A program made the position numbers and the translations under genes. This document shows, piece by piece, positions 5,025-6,284 of a DNA stretch of 6,284 nt. The notes below the pieces were generated by a model. The model was not told the DNA's origin. It made no database searches and was given only the letters and a program-made list of their open reading frames with translations. Location of the stretch: contig DBRO01000004.1 in assembly GCA_002306005.1 (NCBI GenBank), positions 1-6,284 of the forward strand, read 5' to 3'. The first letter of the stretch is position 1, and every line of letters starts with the position of its first letter. This DNA is from Ruminococcus sp. UBA1366. GTDB lineage: Bacteria; Bacillota; Clostridia; Oscillospirales; Ruminococcaceae.

Positions 5025-5696
5025 CTAAAGCAATTTTTTTAGCTTTGCTTTATCCGTTATTTCAATTTTCCCGCGCGAAAGCTTGACAATACCATCGTCG
5101 GAAAATCGCGTCAGCATACGGGAAACCACTTCCCGCGCGCTACCCACATGGCGCGCAATCACCTCATGCGTTTGTTTGATGATGGAGCTTTTCAGCCGAA
5201 TACTCTCATCGTACAAATAAGAAGCCAGACGGCGGTCGAATCCCATGAAAAGAATCTGCTGCATACTCCACATGACATCGGAAAAGCTGTTGACCGCTTG
5301 TTTGAGCGCAAAATTCTCCACATACACGTTGCGGCGTTTCACCTCGGCAAATACGGCAGAATTAATCAGCAGTGCGGTTGTATCCGCCTCCGCCGTTACC
5401 TGCACGTCAAACGTAATCTGAGAAATTACACAGCTTGCCGCAAGAATACAAACATCGCCGTCATACAGCCGGAACAGGGCAATTTCCCTGCCTTCTTCGG
5501 AAATCATCGACGTACAAAGCTGGCCTTTTTCAATCAGCAAAACGCCGATACAATCACTGCCGCCGCCGTGAATGAGCATATCCTTTGCATACTCGACTTC
5601 AATCGCATTGCTTTCCAAAAAGGTTTTGTCCGCCTCATCCAACTGATTCCAGAACGGCAGAAAATTTTGAAGTCTTTGTGTAAACTCCCCGTTCAT
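5025..5696 (-). CDS. Crp/Fnr-family transcriptional regulator with cysteine-rich sensor domain
   Basis: A 223-residue DNA-binding regulator. Residues about 15-115 form the cNMP-type beta-barrel, including GVLLIEKGQL and GREIALFRLYDGD. A long dimer helix follows (about 115-150), then a winged helix-turn-helix (about 172-215) with IARHVGSAREVVSRML as the DNA-reading part. E189 and R193 align with the base-contacting positions of Fnr/Crp. Cysteines 49, 61, 83 and 89 all lie in the sensor domain, the last two in DVCILAASC. This is not the N-terminal Fnr cysteine cluster, so an Fnr-type oxygen-labile cluster is not predicted, but thiol or metal sensing is possible. The cAMP-binding residues of Crp were not recognised. 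It sits between thioredoxin and superoxide reductase genes, so it may control them. GGAAAGGATGG precedes the start. Confidence 0.88.
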   Translation of the reverse strand: MNGEFTQRLQNFLPFWNQLDEADKTFLESNAIEVEYAKDMLIHGGGSDCIGVLLIEKGQLCTSMISEEGREIALFRLYDGDVCILAASCVISQITFDVQVTAEADTTALLINSAVFAEVKRRNVYVENFALKQAVNSFSDVMWSMQQILFMGFDRRLASYLYDESIRLKSSIIKQTHEVIARHVGSAREVVSRMLTRFSDDGIVKLSRGKIEITDKAKLKKLL

Positions 5697-5747
5697 AGGC
5701 GTGCCATCCTTTCCGCTATCGATTCGTTATTCACCTTGTGATTGCAG

Positions 5748-6065
5748 TTATTCATCTTTTCCAATCATTTTGAGAATTTCCGCCTTGGGTCGAACCCCAA
5801 CAGAACTGGACACAACCTTGCCTTCTTTAATGAAAACCAGTGTTGGAATACTCATAATCCCGTATTCGCGGGAAAGCTCTCTTTCCTCGTCCACATTCAC
5901 TTTACAAATCTTCACGTCATCCACTTCGTCGGAGAGTTCCTCCACCGTAGGAGAGAGCATTTTGCACGGACCGCACCAGCTTGCCCAAAAATCAATCAGC
6001 ACCGGTTTGTCCGAATAAAGTACCTCGTCGTTATAGTTGTCCTTATTCAGTGAAATTGCCGCCAT
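5748..6065 (-). CDS. trxA: Thioredoxin
   Basis: A small cytosolic disulfide reductase, recycled by thioredoxin reductase, which supplies electrons to reductases and peroxidases. It has 105 residues, typical for the family. The active site is W30-C31-G32-P33-C34, with buried D25, K55 and the cis-proline P74 in SIPT, all at family positions. An extra cysteine, C54, lies on the central strand. The ATG at 6065 has GGAGG 8 bases upstream; the frame extends further upstream, but without a comparable ribosome site. It is the first gene of a likely operon; its stop is 51 bases before the regulator start, with no promoter or terminator between them. Confidence 0.95.
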   Translation of the reverse strand: MAAISLNKDNYNDEVLYSDKPVLIDFWASWCGPCKMLSPTVEELSDEVDDVKICKVNVDEERELSREYGIMSIPTLVFIKEGKVVSSSVGVRPKAEILKMIGKDE

Positions 6066-6132
6066 TGTGCCAACCTCCGTTTCAATAAAAATACATTTTC
6101 TTCGCAAAATCTGCTCAAAAGACTAGATTCAC

Positions 6133-6158
6133 AAAAATCGGCCTAAAAAGACCGATTT
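6133..6158 (-). terminator. Terminator-like stem in the thioredoxin leader
   Basis: On the minus strand AAATCGGTC (6158-6150) pairs with GGCCGATTT (6143-6135), nine pairs including one G-U, around TTTTTA. A T run extends from the stem to 6133. It lies between the promoter and thioredoxin, about 70 bases before the start codon, so it would act as an attenuator unless it is bypassed. The stem is less GC-rich than the other terminators in the window. Confidence 0.6.
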
Positions 6159-6172
6159 CGTGCAATTTTCAA

Positions 6173-6209
6173 CGCAGGATTTCCACAAAAAATCTGCGGT
6201 TTAAATCCT
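6173..6209 (-). promoter_or_regulatory. Mutually exclusive hairpins at the 5' end of the trx operon mRNA
   Basis: Three segments in transcript order are A (6209-6203, AGGATTT), B (6198-6190, CGCAGATTT) and C (6182-6173, AAATCCTGCG). C can pair with A over seven bases, helped by an inner CCGCA/TGTGG stem, or with B over nine bases with one bulge. The two folds exclude each other and start at about the predicted transcript end. This is switch-like, but no known riboswitch class is recognised. Confidence 0.4.
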
Positions 6210-6215
6210 ACTATA

Positions 6216-6244
6216 ATTATATACGATTCTTTTTGATTCGTCAA
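6216..6244 (-). promoter_or_regulatory. Sigma-A promoter of the trx-regulator-dfx operon
   Basis: On the minus strand TTGACG (6244-6239), a 17-base spacer and TATAAT (6221-6216). Transcription should start near 6209, giving a leader of about 144 bases. The -35 box is part of TTGA-N4-TCAA (6233-6244), a dyad with Fnr/Crp-like half-sites but two bases shorter than a standard Fnr box. Confidence 0.82.
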
Positions 6245-6284
6245 GGGACTTTCGAATTTTTTATTATTTTCATAAAATTTCTTG

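Noticed and set aside
5148..5741. Plus-strand frame of 197 codons opposite the Crp/Fnr-type regulator
   Set aside because: It mirrors a well-supported regulator gene and has no ribosome site or domain.
1..6284. Mobile elements, CRISPR arrays, tRNA or rRNA genes
   Set aside because: No transposase, integrase, regularly spaced repeats, terminal inverted repeats or cloverleaf-like sequences could be seen.

Overview
The window reads like chromosomal DNA of an anaerobic Gram-positive bacterium of the class Clostridia, possibly a gut Oscillospirales-type organism. This is inference: the order-level guess is weak. The grounds are strong AGGAGG-type ribosome sites, A/T-rich gaps with near-consensus TTGACA/TATAAT promoters, U-tailed hairpin terminators, and a gene set typical of such anaerobes (bacterial ferritin, desulfoferrodoxin, PduL-type phosphotransacylase, a Crp/Fnr-type regulator). 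No mobile element, CRISPR array, tRNA or rRNA is visible.

Left part, + strand. Ferritin (74-586) has its own extended -10 promoter, a 5' stem-loop and a strong terminator. It is followed by ptsI, PTS enzyme I (800-2487), with its own promoter and a perfect Shine-Dalgarno. ptsI is broken by a single -1 frameshift in an A-rich tract (1520-1546) that lies in the linker between its two domains. Everything on both sides is well conserved, so this is a one-base indel, a sequencing error, or a recoding site; a correctly phased A AAA AAG heptamer is present.

Middle, + strand. A consensus promoter at 2567-2595 drives a roughly 115-nt structured transcript ending in a strong terminator (2679-2717). 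Only 52 nt later comes a phosphotransferase of the APH/choline-kinase fold (2770-3780). The short transcript is either an attenuated leader or a small RNA. Next is pduL (3960-4544), preceded by a palindrome array, a good promoter and a GC-rich folded leader.

Right part, - strand. A three-gene cluster runs leftward: thioredoxin (6065-5748), a Crp/Fnr-family regulator with four cysteines in its sensor domain (5696-5025), and desulfoferrodoxin/superoxide reductase (4991-4617). It has one clear promoter (6244-6216), and its leader has alternative hairpins plus a terminator-like stem before the first gene. A perfect bidirectional terminator (4573-4604) separates this operon from the convergent pduL.

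Taken together, the window combines iron storage and oxygen defence (ferritin, superoxide reductase, thioredoxin, a candidate redox regulator) with central carbon functions (PTS enzyme I, acyl-CoA/acyl-phosphate exchange). Its most notable non-coding signals are the leaders ahead of the kinase, pduL and thioredoxin genes.
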